From Acidithiobacillus sp. (GTDB taxonomy: Bacteria; Pseudomonadota; Gammaproteobacteria; Acidithiobacillales; Acidithiobacillaceae), in NCBI RefSeq assembly GCF_023256195.1, contig NZ_JAGDWX010000025.1, positions 5,001-46,904 of the forward strand: a DNA stretch of 41,904 nt, given 5' to 3'. The position numbers were made by a program, and so were the translations under genes. Every line of letters starts with the position of its first letter. Position 1 is the stretch's first letter. This document shows positions 28,780 through 39,988 of the stretch, one piece after another. Below the pieces are notes generated by a model that saw only the letters and a program-made list of their open reading frames with translations, ran no database searches and was not told where the DNA came from.

Positions 28780-28783
<4 letters not shown>
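26846..28783 (+). CDS. acn: Aconitate hydratase
   Basis: This 645-residue enzyme interconverts citrate and isocitrate through aconitate using a [4Fe-4S] cluster. The cluster Cys lies in [13 protein letters not shown] and [37 protein letters not shown] and the swivel-domain sequence [21 protein letters not shown] are also clear. The length of about 650 residues and layout match the compact aconitase form first noted in Aquifex and other autotrophs, not the roughly 890-residue AcnA or AcnB of E. coli. ATG 26846 has AGAGGAG 7 bases upstream. The stop overlaps the icd GTG. First gene of the operon. Confidence 0.93.
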
Positions 28784-30054
<1,271 letters not shown>

Positions 30055-30056
30055 CG

Positions 30057-31220
30057 GTGAACCTGCACGAGTATCAGGCCAAACGTCTCCTGGCCGAAGC
30101 CGGGGTGGCCGTGCCTCGCGGAATACCGGCCTTTTCCTTGAAGGAGGCCATCAATCAGGCGCGCGAGCTGGGTGGGCCGCGCTGGGTAGTCAAGGCCCAG
30201 GTACACGCCGGTGGGCGGGGCAAGGCGGGCGGCGTGCGGGTAGTGGACAGCATCGCCGAAGTGGAGCAGGCGGCTCAGGCGCTCCTTGGCAAGCCGCTGG
30301 TGACGGCCCAGACGGGACCTGAGGGCCAGCACGTGGCGGCGTTGCTCATCGAGGAGCCCAGCGCCATCCTGCGCGAGTTCTATCTGGCTCTGGTGGTGGA
30401 TCGGGCCAGCGCCGGTCTGCGCTTCGTGGCCTCCGATCAGGGTGGGGTGGAGATCGAGGAACTTGCGCGGGAGCGGCCGGATGCCATCCACTCCATCGGC
30501 ATCGACCCGCGTGTGGGTTTTCTTCCCTTTCAGGGTCGGCAGTTGGGCTTTGCCTGGGGCCTGGAGCCAGGGGTGGTGCAGCAGTTGGTGCGAATCATGC
30601 AGGCCATGGCGCGGCTCGCGCCACAGCTGGATGCCCTGATGCTGGAGATCAATCCGCTGGCACTGACGGCCGAGGGCAGGCTGGTGGCTCTGGACGCCAA
30701 GATCAGCATGGACGACAACGCGCTCTACCGCCACCCCGAATCCGATGAGCTCTTCGACTCCACCCAGCAGGACGGGCGGGAGATCACGGCGCGCCAGTTT
30801 GGCCTCAACTATATCTCCCTGGGCGGCAACATCGGCTGCATGGTCAATGGCGCAGGCCTCGCCATGGCCACCATGGATCTCATCAAATTGCACGGCGGCG
30901 AGCCTGCCAATTTCCTGGACGTGGGCGGCGGTGCCGCGGCGGACAAGGTCACCCAGGCCTTCAAGCTCATCCTCTCCGACCAGCGGGTGCGCGCCATACT
31001 CGTCAACATCTTCGGTGGCATCACCCGCTGCGATCTCCTGGCCCAGGGTATTCTGCAGGCGGCCCGGGAGGTGGGCATCCACCTGCCGGTGGTGGTGCGC
31101 CTGGAGGGCACCAATCGCGAGGAGGGGCTCGCCCTTTTACGCGACAGTGGTCTATCCCTGATCACCGCTGAGGGCCTGGACGATGCGGCGGCCAAGGCGG
31201 TGGCGGCCGCCGTCGGCTGA
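30057..31220 (+). CDS. sucC: Succinyl-CoA synthetase, beta subunit (ADP-forming type)
   Basis: This 387-residue protein is the ATP-grasp subunit that, with SucD, interconverts succinyl-CoA and succinate with nucleotide phosphorylation. The N terminus NLHEYQAKRLLAEAGV, the nucleotide-binding VVKAQVHAGGRGKAGGV, the MLEINPLAL block and the C-terminal ILVNIFGGITRCDLLAQGI are typical. The GTG at 30057 has GGAGG 7 bases upstream and lies 2 bases after the icd stop. Unusually, sucD does not follow directly: a small unknown gene lies between. Confidence 0.95.
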   Translation: MNLHEYQAKRLLAEAGVAVPRGIPAFSLKEAINQARELGGPRWVVKAQVHAGGRGKAGGVRVVDSIAEVEQAAQALLGKPLVTAQTGPEGQHVAALLIEEPSAILREFYLALVVDRASAGLRFVASDQGGVEIEELARERPDAIHSIGIDPRVGFLPFQGRQLGFAWGLEPGVVQQLVRIMQAMARLAPQLDALMLEINPLALTAEGRLVALDAKISMDDNALYRHPESDELFDSTQQDGREITARQFGLNYISLGGNIGCMVNGAGLAMATMDLIKLHGGEPANFLDVGGGAAADKVTQAFKLILSDQRVRAILVNIFGGITRCDLLAQGILQAAREVGIHLPVVVRLEGTNREEGLALLRDSGLSLITAEGLDDAAAKAVAAAVG

Positions 31221-31221
31221 C

Positions 31222-31566
31222 GTGGGTATCAACGTTCTCTGGTTGCAGCGTCTCTGGCCCCTCCTGCGCCAGTCGGGCCCGCTGATCACGCGTCTGGCGG
31301 ATGTCTACGTGAAACGAGGGGCCGACAAGAAGACTGCCGAGACCCTGGCCGAGACGGCCGTCATCCTCGATCAGATCCTGGACGAACGACTCCGCGGCCT
31401 GGCCCAGGCCGATGAGGTGGAGGCATTGCGCCAGGAGATCCAGGGTCTGCGCCAGGAACTTGCCCGCCTCGGACCGCGCCGGCGCAACCCCTATCTGATT
31501 CTCATCCTACTGGGGCAGCTTCTGACCCTGGTTCTTGTCATCTTGCTTTGGACCCATTTGCCATGA
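31222..31566 (+). CDS. Unknown small protein: coiled coil plus C-terminal membrane helix, between sucC and sucD
   Basis: This protein of 114 residues has an amphipathic N-terminal half ([20 protein letters not shown], then [20 protein letters not shown]), a heptad-like middle ([18 protein letters not shown]) and a strongly hydrophobic end ([19 protein letters not shown]) that should span the membrane once. I do not recognise a family. The GTG at 31222 is 1 base after the sucC stop, and the stop overlaps the sucD ATG (ATGA), so it is translated with sucCD. The frame is real by its coupling and its composition, but function is unknown. A role in anchoring or organising the enzymes at the membrane is only a guess. 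Confidence 0.75.
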   Translation: MGINVLWLQRLWPLLRQSGPLITRLADVYVKRGADKKTAETLAETAVILDQILDERLRGLAQADEVEALRQEIQGLRQELARLGPRRRNPYLILILLGQLLTLVLVILLWTHLP

Positions 31567-32435
31567 GTATCCTCTTGCAGCGCGATACCGCCGTCCTGTG
31601 CCAAGGTTTTACCGGTAAACAGGGCAGCTTCCACTCTCAGCAGGCCATGGCCTACGGTACGCGCATGGTCGGCGGGGTGACTCCGGGCAAGGGTGGCAGC
31701 GAGCATCTGGGGCTCCCGGTCTTCGACACCGTCGCCGAGGCGGTGGCGGCTACGGGTGCCACCGCCAGCGTGATCTATGTGCCCTCGCCCTTTGCTGCCG
31801 ATGCCATCGTCGAGGCGGCTGCGGCTGGCATCGAACTCATCGTCTGCATCACCGAGGGGATTCCCATCCACGACATGTTGGCCGTCCGCCACTATCTGGC
31901 TGGGAGCCGCGCCCGGCTCATTGGCCCCAATTGTCCGGGTATCATCACCCCAGGAGAGTCCAAGATCGGCATCATGCCCGGTGCCATCCATCGCCCGGGG
32001 CGGGTGGGTATCGTTTCTCGTTCCGGAACCCTCACCTACGAGGCGGTGGAGCAGACCACCCGCCTGGGTCTGGGGCAGAGCACCTGTGTCGGCATCGGTG
32101 GCGATCCCCTCATCGGCATGAACTTCGTGGACGTGTTGACCCTCTTCGAGGAGGATCCACAGACGGAGATCGTGCTCATGGTGGGTGAGATCGGCGGACG
32201 TCTGGAGGAGGACGCCGCCGTCTTCATCCGCGAGCACATGCGTAAGCCGGTGGTGGCTTTCATCGCCGGTGCCACGGCACCCAAGGGCAAGCGCATGGGT
32301 CACGCCGGTGCCATCATCGATGGCGGCAGCGGCTCGGCGGCGGAGAAGTATGCCGTGCTGGCGGCTGCCGGTGTCCACTGCGTCCATTCGCCGGCAGAGA
32401 TGGGCCAGAAGGCGGCCGAGGTTCTGGGGCGTTAG
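31563..32435 (+). CDS. sucD: Succinyl-CoA synthetase, alpha subunit
   Basis: This 290-residue CoA-binding subunit is phosphorylated on a His in [18 protein letters not shown]. The CoA-binding N terminus has [17 protein letters not shown], and the central part [20 protein letters not shown] and [15 protein letters not shown] is typical. ATG 31563 overlaps the stop of the small gene before it. An in-frame start at 31548 would add five residues and overlap further. The nadE GTG follows 1 base after the stop. Confidence 0.96.
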   Translation: MSILLQRDTAVLCQGFTGKQGSFHSQQAMAYGTRMVGGVTPGKGGSEHLGLPVFDTVAEAVAATGATASVIYVPSPFAADAIVEAAAAGIELIVCITEGIPIHDMLAVRHYLAGSRARLIGPNCPGIITPGESKIGIMPGAIHRPGRVGIVSRSGTLTYEAVEQTTRLGLGQSTCVGIGGDPLIGMNFVDVLTLFEEDPQTEIVLMVGEIGGRLEEDAAVFIREHMRKPVVAFIAGATAPKGKRMGHAGAIIDGGSGSAAEKYAVLAAAGVHCVHSPAEMGQKAAEVLGR

Positions 32436-32436
32436 C

Positions 32437-34424
<1,988 letters not shown>

Positions 34425-34443
34425 GCAGTGACCGCGCTGGGCC

Positions 34444-35193
34444 TCAGTGTAGATCCTTGAGGTACTTGCTCTGTGGATAGTTGGCCTTGAGTACTGCGGC
34501 GGTAGTCTTGGCCAGACCGTCCAGGTTCATGTGGCGGTAGGATAGGCTCAGGTAATAGAGCGCCTCCTCCCGGGCCGGACTCAACTGATAGCGGGTGACT
34601 ACGTCGTTGCAGCGGTTGGCCGCTGCCACGTAGGCGTGGCGGGTATAATAGAACTTGCAGATATCCAGTTCGCGCTGGCCGAGGATATCGATGATCTTTT
34701 CCATGCGCAGGCGCGCATCGGCTGCGTAGGCACTGTTGGGCCAACGCTTCACCAGGGTCTCGAAGGTGGCGAAGGATTCTTCCAGGGGCTTGGGGTTCCA
34801 TTGCGCGCCCTGTATGGCCTGATAGTAGGCGATACCCTTCAGATACCAGGCGTAATCCACATAGGGATTGACGGGGTGCAGTTTGATGAAGCGCTCCGCC
34901 GCCGCTGCCGCCGCTTCGGAGTCTCCCTGTTTGTAATAGCAGTAGGCCGTGTTCAGCTGCGCCTGTTCGGCGTAGGGACCGTAGGGATAGCGGGTTTCCA
35001 GTTCCTCGTAGAGGCGCGCCGCGGTGCTGTAGTCGCCCCGATCCTGCGCCGCCTTGGCCGGCCGATACATGGCCGCCGCCGACAGATGACTGGACTCCTT
35101 CAGACTCTCCTTGGCGCTGTCACTGGCACAGCCGGAGAGCACGCCCAAGAGCAGGAGATTGGCAACTATGGGAAAAACGATGCGTTTGCGCAT
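34444..35193 (-). CDS. bamD: Outer membrane assembly lipoprotein BamD
   Basis: This 249-residue lipoprotein has a signal peptide ending LLLGVLSGC (lipobox Leu-Ser-Gly-Cys), then five TPR-like helix pairs, for example AAQDRGDYSTAARLYEELE and NTAYCYYKQGDSEAAAAAAERF, and the BamD stretch AQWNPKPLEESFATFETLVKRWP. It is part of the BAM complex that inserts beta-barrel proteins. I chose ATG 35193 since the product then starts with a normal signal peptide (MRKRIVFPIVANLLLL); ATG 35223 would add ten residues. Neither has a clear ribosome-binding site. Only 28 bases separate it from the divergent rluD. Confidence 0.93.
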   Translation of the reverse strand: MRKRIVFPIVANLLLLGVLSGCASDSAKESLKESSHLSAAAMYRPAKAAQDRGDYSTAARLYEELETRYPYGPYAEQAQLNTAYCYYKQGDSEAAAAAAERFIKLHPVNPYVDYAWYLKGIAYYQAIQGAQWNPKPLEESFATFETLVKRWPNSAYAADARLRMEKIIDILGQRELDICKFYYTRHAYVAAANRCNDVVTRYQLSPAREEALYYLSLSYRHMNLDGLAKTTAAVLKANYPQSKYLKDLH

Positions 35194-35205
35194 GGGTAAC
35201 GATGG

Positions 35206-35213
35206 TCTATAGT
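35206..35213. promoter_or_regulatory. Shared -10-like element between divergent bamD and rluD
   Basis: TATAGT at 35208-35213 on the plus strand ends 8 bases before the rluD ATG; on the minus strand TATAGA (35211-35206) lies 12 bases before the bamD ATG. Neither gene has a clear ribosome-binding site, so short-leader or leaderless transcripts are possible. The -35 regions are poor: TTGCGC with a 16-base spacer for rluD, nothing good for bamD. Confidence 0.3.
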
Positions 35214-35221
35214 GGCGAGCC

Positions 35222-36184
35222 ATGGACGACGATAGTACGGAACTTGCCCTGACTTTGCCAGTAGAGGACGCTGGTCAGCGCCTCGATGCGGTGCTGGCCG
35301 GACTTTTGCCGGAGCTCAGCCGAAGCCGCCTGCAGACCCTCCTGCAACAGGGAGACGTGCTGGTGGACGGGGCGGCACACCGTCCCAGTTACCGTATCCG
35401 CGGTGGTGAGGCGGTGGTGCTGCATATCCCTCAGACGCCCGTGGAGCACTGGCTGGCCGAGGCCATGGACCTGACCATCCTCCACGAGGATGCGCACCTC
35501 CTGGTGATCGATAAACCGGCAGGGCTCGCCACCCACCCCGGCGCCGGACGGCCGCGGGGTACCCTGGCCAATGCGGTGCTGGCCCATTGTCCGGACAACC
35601 ATCGACTGCCGCGCGCGGGTATCGTCCATCGGTTGGACATGGATACCAGTGGTCTGCTGGTAGTGGCCAAGTCGGAACGGGCTCGGCAGTCCCTCATCGC
35701 CCAGTTGGCAGACCACAGCATGCATCGGGAATACCTGGCCCTGGTCCAGGGTGCCCTGACGGGGGGCGGTCACGTAGAGGCCCCCATCGGCCGTCATCCT
35801 CAGGATCGCCTACGCATGACGGTGCGGCGCGATGGCCGGCCGGCCCGTACCGACTACCGCCTGGTAGAGCGCTTTGCGCGGCACAGCTTCTTGCGCCTGC
35901 GCTTGGCCAGTGGGCGTACCCACCAGATCCGCGTGCACATGCGTCACGTCGGGCACCCTCTGGTGGGCGATCCGCTTTACGGCGGGCGCCCCATTCTGCC
36001 GCCGGCTCTGGCCGCTGCCGATCTCGCGCGCTGGCAGGCCTTTCGACGTCAGGCGCTGCACGCCTGGCGTCTGGTCCTCGAGCACCCCGAGTCGGGTATC
36101 TCCTGTCAGTGGGAGGCACCCATGCCGGGGGATATGGAGGAACTCCTGCAGCTGTTGCGCTCGGCGGGGCAAAATGGCCACTGA
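35222..36184 (+). CDS. rluD: 23S rRNA pseudouridine synthase, RluD type
   Basis: This 320-residue enzyme has an S4 RNA-binding domain (about 15-75, with QRLDAVLAGLLPELSRSRLQ) and a pseudouridine synthase domain. The catalytic Asp139 is in GIVHRLDMDTSGLLVVAK, and DKPAGLATHPGAG, SGRTHQIRVHMRHVGHPLVGDPLYGG are family blocks. RluD modifies helix 69 of 23S rRNA (positions 1911, 1915 and 1917 in E. coli). Adjacency to bamD and to pgeF matches the E. coli order. The ATG at 35222 is 28 bases from the divergent bamD start. RluA/RluC types are less likely. Confidence 0.93.
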   Translation: MDDDSTELALTLPVEDAGQRLDAVLAGLLPELSRSRLQTLLQQGDVLVDGAAHRPSYRIRGGEAVVLHIPQTPVEHWLAEAMDLTILHEDAHLLVIDKPAGLATHPGAGRPRGTLANAVLAHCPDNHRLPRAGIVHRLDMDTSGLLVVAKSERARQSLIAQLADHSMHREYLALVQGALTGGGHVEAPIGRHPQDRLRMTVRRDGRPARTDYRLVERFARHSFLRLRLASGRTHQIRVHMRHVGHPLVGDPLYGGRPILPPALAAADLARWQAFRRQALHAWRLVLEHPESGISCQWEAPMPGDMEELLQLLRSAGQNGH

Positions 36185-36971
36185 GGCCGACTTCCTGTTC
36201 CCCGTGTGGGATCGTCCAGCCACGGTCCGGGCAGCCATCAGTCTGCGCACCGGTGGGTTCAGCACCGCACCCTTCGCCAGCTTCAATCTGGGGGATCACG
36301 TCGGTGACCGCCCAGAGCGAGTAGCCCGGAACCGAGCGCAGTTGCAGGAAGTGCTGGCCCTGCCCAACGCGCCTTGCTGGCTGCATCAGGTCCACGGTAC
36401 GCGCATCGTCAAGGTCCCGGAGGCGCCTGCGCACGGATGGTCGCCGCCGGAAGCCGATGGCGCCGTCTCTACCTGCCCCGGAGTAGTCCTCGGCATCCTC
36501 AGCGCCGACTGTCTGCCGGTACTCGCCTGTAGCCGGGATGGGCAGTGTATCGGTGCCTTTCACGCCGGCTGGCGCGGACTCCTGGCGGGAGTGCTGGAGC
36601 AGGGCATTGCCGCCATGGGCATTGCCGCCAAGGAAATTTTGGTATACTTGGGCCCGTCCATTGGACCGCGGCGCTACGAGGTCGGGGCCGAGCTGCGCGC
36701 GGCGTTTCTCGCCCAGGACCCCAGGACAGAGCCTTTCTTTGCGGCGGTCACGGCGGAGTCGGACGCGCAGCCTGGTAAGACGCCCAACGGAGACCGATTC
36801 TGGGCCGACCTTCCGGGCTTGGCACGCTACCGGCTCATGGCGCTGGGAGTGGCCTCGGTGGAGGCCTCGGGGCTGTGCACGGCAGAGGATGCGACGCGCT
36901 TCTTTTCCTACCGTCGGGATGGGCAGACGGGACGTATGGCAAGCCTGATCTGGAAGGAGGTAGGTGCATGA
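36174..36971 (+). CDS. pgeF: Purine nucleoside phosphorylase-like, polyphenol oxidase/peptidoglycan-editing family (YfiH)
   Basis: This 265-residue protein carries the family metal-binding residues: His74 in CWLHQVHG, Cys113 in SADCLPVLAC and His130 in GAFHAGWRGLLAGV, and the conserved IGPRRYEVG and FFSYRRDGQTGRMAS. Members were first called laccases; YfiH/FAMIN homologues have since been shown to cleave purine nucleosides, including S-methyl-5'-thioadenosine in the mammalian protein and some bacterial ones. ATG 36174 overlaps the rluD end by 11 bases, and the stop overlaps the mtnD ATG. That linkage makes a role in MTA cleavage worth testing; it is not proven by sequence. Confidence 0.9.
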   Translation: MATEADFLFPVWDRPATVRAAISLRTGGFSTAPFASFNLGDHVGDRPERVARNRAQLQEVLALPNAPCWLHQVHGTRIVKVPEAPAHGWSPPEADGAVSTCPGVVLGILSADCLPVLACSRDGQCIGAFHAGWRGLLAGVLEQGIAAMGIAAKEILVYLGPSIGPRRYEVGAELRAAFLAQDPRTEPFFAAVTAESDAQPGKTPNGDRFWADLPGLARYRLMALGVASVEASGLCTAEDATRFFSYRRDGQTGRMASLIWKEVGA

Positions 36972-37516
36972 AGGGGATGCAGTGGGGAAGTACCTCGGCG
37001 CACTCGGCTGTAGAAGATCCCACCGCCTTGCTGGCGAGCCTCGGCGTGGTCTGGGAACGGCTACCCCTGCCTGCAAGTTCCGAGGTTCAGGCCCTGTTGG
37101 CGCGCCCGACTCTGGACGCCGCCGAACAGGAAAGCTTGCTGCGCGCCCTCGACCCGGTCTTTCAACGCTTGCAGCGTGAGCGCGGCTACCGCGAGCGGGA
37201 CCTCGTGGTCCTGCACCCGGAACACCCGGATCTGGAGGCACTGGACCGGCGTTTTGGCGGCATCCATCGCCACGACGACGAGGAGGTCCGCTATATCGTC
37301 GACGGCGAGGGGGTCTTCGGCTTCGTCCTCGCCGACGGTCGCCAGCTGGAGCTGACGGTAGAGGGCGGCGACTACCTGCACGTGCCCGCCGGGGTCGAGC
37401 ACTGGTTCCGCCTGAACGGCCTGCGGCGGATCAAGGCCGTGCGTTATTTCAGCGCCCGCGGCGGCTGGACGCCGGTCTACGTCGACACGCCGCAGCAGGA
37501 CTTCCCACGGCCATGA
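36968..37516 (+). CDS. mtnD: Acireductone dioxygenase
   Basis: This 182-residue cupin oxidises the acireductone DHK-MTPene to 2-keto-4-methylthiobutyrate (and, with Ni, alternative products) in methionine salvage. The metal ligands are His100, His102 and Glu106 in IHRHDDEEVRYIVDG and His145 in VPAGVEHWF, with the same spacing as in Klebsiella ARD. ATG 36968 has GGAAGGAGG 7 bases upstream and overlaps the pgeF stop (ATGA). The stop overlaps the mtnW ATG. The metal cannot be predicted. Confidence 0.95.
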   Translation: MKGMQWGSTSAHSAVEDPTALLASLGVVWERLPLPASSEVQALLARPTLDAAEQESLLRALDPVFQRLQRERGYRERDLVVLHPEHPDLEALDRRFGGIHRHDDEEVRYIVDGEGVFGFVLADGRQLELTVEGGDYLHVPAGVEHWFRLNGLRRIKAVRYFSARGGWTPVYVDTPQQDFPRP

Positions 37517-38727
37517 TTCCGCCGGGAGACGATCGCTCCCGCGCCCTGCCGTCGGGGCATTCCTGGATCGAGGTGGATTATCGCTTCCCGCCCGGTACCG
37601 ACGGCGCACGGCAGGCGGACATGCTGGCGGTAGGGCAAACGGCGGGGAGCTGGGATGCCCGCTATCGTTATCGGGAAGCCCAGCTGCGCGGCCACCTGGG
37701 CGAGGTCCGGTGCCTGGAAACCCAGGACGACGGTAGCAGTATCGCTACCATCGCCTTTCCCCGCGCCAACCTCGACGGCTCCATCGGCGCCCTCCTCACC
37801 ATGATCTTCGGCAAGTATTCCCTGGGCGGCGCGGCCCGGATCTTGGCCCTGCGTCTGCCGGAGGATTATGGACTGCGACCACGCTTTGGTCTGGCGGGTC
37901 TGCGCCACCGACTGGGGATCCGGGATCGGCCCTTGTTCATGGCCATCTTCAAACCGGCTCTGGGCCTCGATGCCGCAGGCCACGCCGAGATCCTCGCCCA
38001 AGCAGCCATGGCGGGGCTCGATGTCATCAAGGACGACGAGATCCTGCCGGACCTCCCGGAGGCGCCGACCTTGGAACGCTGGCGCGCCTGTGCCCCCATC
38101 ATCGAGGCTCGGCGCGACCGCAGCGGCCACGATCTGCTTTATGCCGTGAATCTCTCGGGGGATGCCCACAGCTTGCAGGAGCAGGCCCGCCGTCTGGTGG
38201 AGGAGGGCGCCAACGCCCTGCTCCTCAATGTGCTTACCTACGGATATGCGGTGCTCGAGGCACTGGTCCGGGACCCGCAGGTGGACGTGCCCATCTTCGC
38301 CCATCCCGCCTTTGCCGGGGCACTCTGTGGCGCGCCGGAGCGGGGTCTCGCCTACGGCGTGGTCCTCGGCACCCTCATGGCCCACGCCGGTGCCGATGCC
38401 GTCCTCTATCCGGCGCATTACGGCAGCCTGCCCTTTGCCGCCGCCGATGAGGCAGCCATCGTCGCCGCCCTGCGCGCCCACGGTGTCGCGCCGGTACCTT
38501 CCGCGGGAGTCCAGCCCGGAACGGTGCCGCAGATCCTCGAGGACTACGGCAGTGAACTCATCCTCAATGCCGGGACGGGCATCATGGACCACCCGGACGG
38601 CATCGGCGCCGGGGTAATGGCCTTTTTCGAGGCTTGGGATCGCTGGCAGCGTGGCGAGTCTTTCGCCCGGGATGCCGTTCCCGCCGGGCCCCTGCGCCGC
38701 GCCCTGGAAAAGTGGGGTGGGGCGTGA
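37513..38727 (+). CDS. mtnW: RuBisCO-like protein, predicted 2,3-diketo-5-methylthiopentyl-1-phosphate enolase
   Basis: This 404-residue protein has a RuBisCO large-subunit fold. The carbamylated Lys and metal ligands are kept as Lys173, Asp175 and Glu176 in GLDVIKDDEIL, with KPALGL (Lys147) before it. But loop 6, which carries Lys334 in true RuBisCO, reads YPAHYGSLPFAAADE with no Lys, and PSAGVQPGTVPQIL replaces the RuBisCO SGGIH region, as in YkrW/MtnW-type form IV proteins. CO2 fixation is therefore not expected; enolisation in methionine salvage is. The genes on either side encode other steps of the same pathway, overlapping by 4 bases at each end. The GTG of mtnX overlaps its stop. Confidence 0.88.
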   Translation: MIPPGDDRSRALPSGHSWIEVDYRFPPGTDGARQADMLAVGQTAGSWDARYRYREAQLRGHLGEVRCLETQDDGSSIATIAFPRANLDGSIGALLTMIFGKYSLGGAARILALRLPEDYGLRPRFGLAGLRHRLGIRDRPLFMAIFKPALGLDAAGHAEILAQAAMAGLDVIKDDEILPDLPEAPTLERWRACAPIIEARRDRSGHDLLYAVNLSGDAHSLQEQARRLVEEGANALLLNVLTYGYAVLEALVRDPQVDVPIFAHPAFAGALCGAPERGLAYGVVLGTLMAHAGADAVLYPAHYGSLPFAAADEAAIVAALRAHGVAPVPSAGVQPGTVPQILEDYGSELILNAGTGIMDHPDGIGAGVMAFFEAWDRWQRGESFARDAVPAGPLRRALEKWGGA

Positions 38728-39365
38728 GCGGTCGTTGGATTTTCTGCGACTTCGACGGCACCATCGTCGAGGACGAGATCTTCGTGGCACTCCTGCGGCG
38801 TTTCGCGCCGGCCGAGTCGGAGCGTCTTCTACCGGAGATTTATGCGTTGCGTCTGAGCCTGCGCGATGGCTTGCGCCGTATTCTCGAGACCATCCCCAGC
38901 GATGCCTGGCCGCAGATGGAGGATTTCGTGCGCTCTTCCGCCCGCCTTCGTCACGGATTCGCCGAGTTCGCGCAGAAAGCTCAGGCGACGGGCTGGTCTC
39001 TTGCGGTGGTGACGGGAGGATTCCAGGCCATGGCCGAACTTGTGCTCGAGCCTTTCCGATCCGCCATCGCTGCGGTACACGGTCTGGAAGTGGACCGCAG
39101 CGGCGCTTTTCTGCGGCCCTTCTCGCCCTGGGAAGGAGACGGCGAGCTGGTAAGCAAGCCGGCGGTCTACGCCCACTACGCGCCGGACGCGGCCATCTGC
39201 ATCGGCGATTCCGTCACCGACCTCGCTCTGGCGCGGCAGTGTCCGCGCGTCTTTGCCCGCGACCGCCTGGCGGAATATCTGCAGCGCGAGGATCGGGCCT
39301 GGGAACGCTTCGATACCTTCTTCGATATCCTGCCTGCCCTGGAGCCCACCCATGCAGCGTCCTGA
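38724..39365 (+). CDS. mtnX: 2-hydroxy-3-keto-5-methylthiopentenyl-1-phosphate phosphatase
   Basis: This 213-residue HAD-family phosphatase has motif I FCDFDGTIVEDEI with nucleophile Asp9 and acid/base Asp11, motif II in VVTGGF, Lys in LVSKPAVYAHY, and motif III ICIGDSVTDLALA. In methionine salvage it removes the phosphate from the enolase product. The GTG at 38724 overlaps the mtnW stop (GTGA). The frame upstream of it lies within mtnW. MtnW plus MtnX replace the bifunctional MtnC used by many proteobacteria. Substrate is assigned from context; other HAD substrates are possible. Confidence 0.88.
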   Translation: MSGRWIFCDFDGTIVEDEIFVALLRRFAPAESERLLPEIYALRLSLRDGLRRILETIPSDAWPQMEDFVRSSARLRHGFAEFAQKAQATGWSLAVVTGGFQAMAELVLEPFRSAIAAVHGLEVDRSGAFLRPFSPWEGDGELVSKPAVYAHYAPDAAICIGDSVTDLALARQCPRVFARDRLAEYLQREDRAWERFDTFFDILPALEPTHAAS

Positions 39366-39987
39366 GTCCCACGACGATCCCCGCACCATGCTCGCCGCCA
39401 GCGCGCGGGAATTCTATCGCCGCGGCTGGATGCTGGGCACGGCCGGCAATCTCTCGGCCCGCCTCCCGGACCATAGCTTTTGGATCACGGCCAGCGGGCG
39501 TCCCAAGGACTTGCTGACGGAGGCGGATTTTGTCCGTCTCGATGCTTCCGGTCGGGTCCTGGAGGCCGCAGACGGCCGTCGCCCCTCGGCGGAGGCGGCC
39601 ATCCACCAGGTCCTTTATCGGCATTTTGCAGAGGCCCGTTGGGTCTTTCACGTCCATTCCGTCGAGGCCAACCTTTGCGGCCATTTTGCCCGCGACGGGG
39701 CGCTGCGCCTGCCGCCGCTGGAGATGCTGAAGGGTCTAGGGGTGGCAGAGGCGGAACCGGAGGTCTTTCTGCCGGTCTTTCCCAACTTCGTCGACGTGGC
39801 GGCCATCGCGGCGGCCATGGACGAAACTTTTACCCGGCAACGGCCGCGTGTGCCCGGTGTGCTTATCCATCGCCACGGACTGACGGCCTGGGGCAGCGAC
39901 GCCCACGCCGCCCGGCACCATCTGGAGCTGCTGGAGTATTGTTTTCGTTATCTGGTTCAGGCCCGTAGTCTTGCCCTAGGAGAATGA
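39352..39987 (+). CDS. mtnB: Methylthioribulose-1-phosphate dehydratase
   Basis: This 211-residue class II aldolase/adducin-fold metalloenzyme dehydrates 5-methylthioribulose-1-phosphate to the diketo compound used by MtnW. Zinc ligands are His100 and His102 (WVFHVHSVEAN) and His in VLIHRHGLTAWG; GTAGNLSARL near residue 29 and SAEAAIHQVLYRHF are also conserved. ATG 39352 has GGAG 7 bases upstream and overlaps the mtnX end by 14 bases. The frame continues 5' but only within mtnX. Fuculose- or ribulose-phosphate aldolase functions are less likely given the neighbours. Confidence 0.9.
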   Translation: MQRPESHDDPRTMLAASAREFYRRGWMLGTAGNLSARLPDHSFWITASGRPKDLLTEADFVRLDASGRVLEAADGRRPSAEAAIHQVLYRHFAEARWVFHVHSVEANLCGHFARDGALRLPPLEMLKGLGVAEAEPEVFLPVFPNFVDVAAIAAAMDETFTRQRPRVPGVLIHRHGLTAWGSDAHAARHHLELLEYCFRYLVQARSLALGE

Positions 39988-39988
39988 A

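Noticed and set aside
37513-38727. A CO2-fixing RuBisCO large subunit
   Set aside because: The loop-6 Lys and the SGGIH region of true RuBisCO are absent, no small-subunit gene follows, and the neighbours are methionine-salvage genes, so it is a RuBisCO-like enolase.
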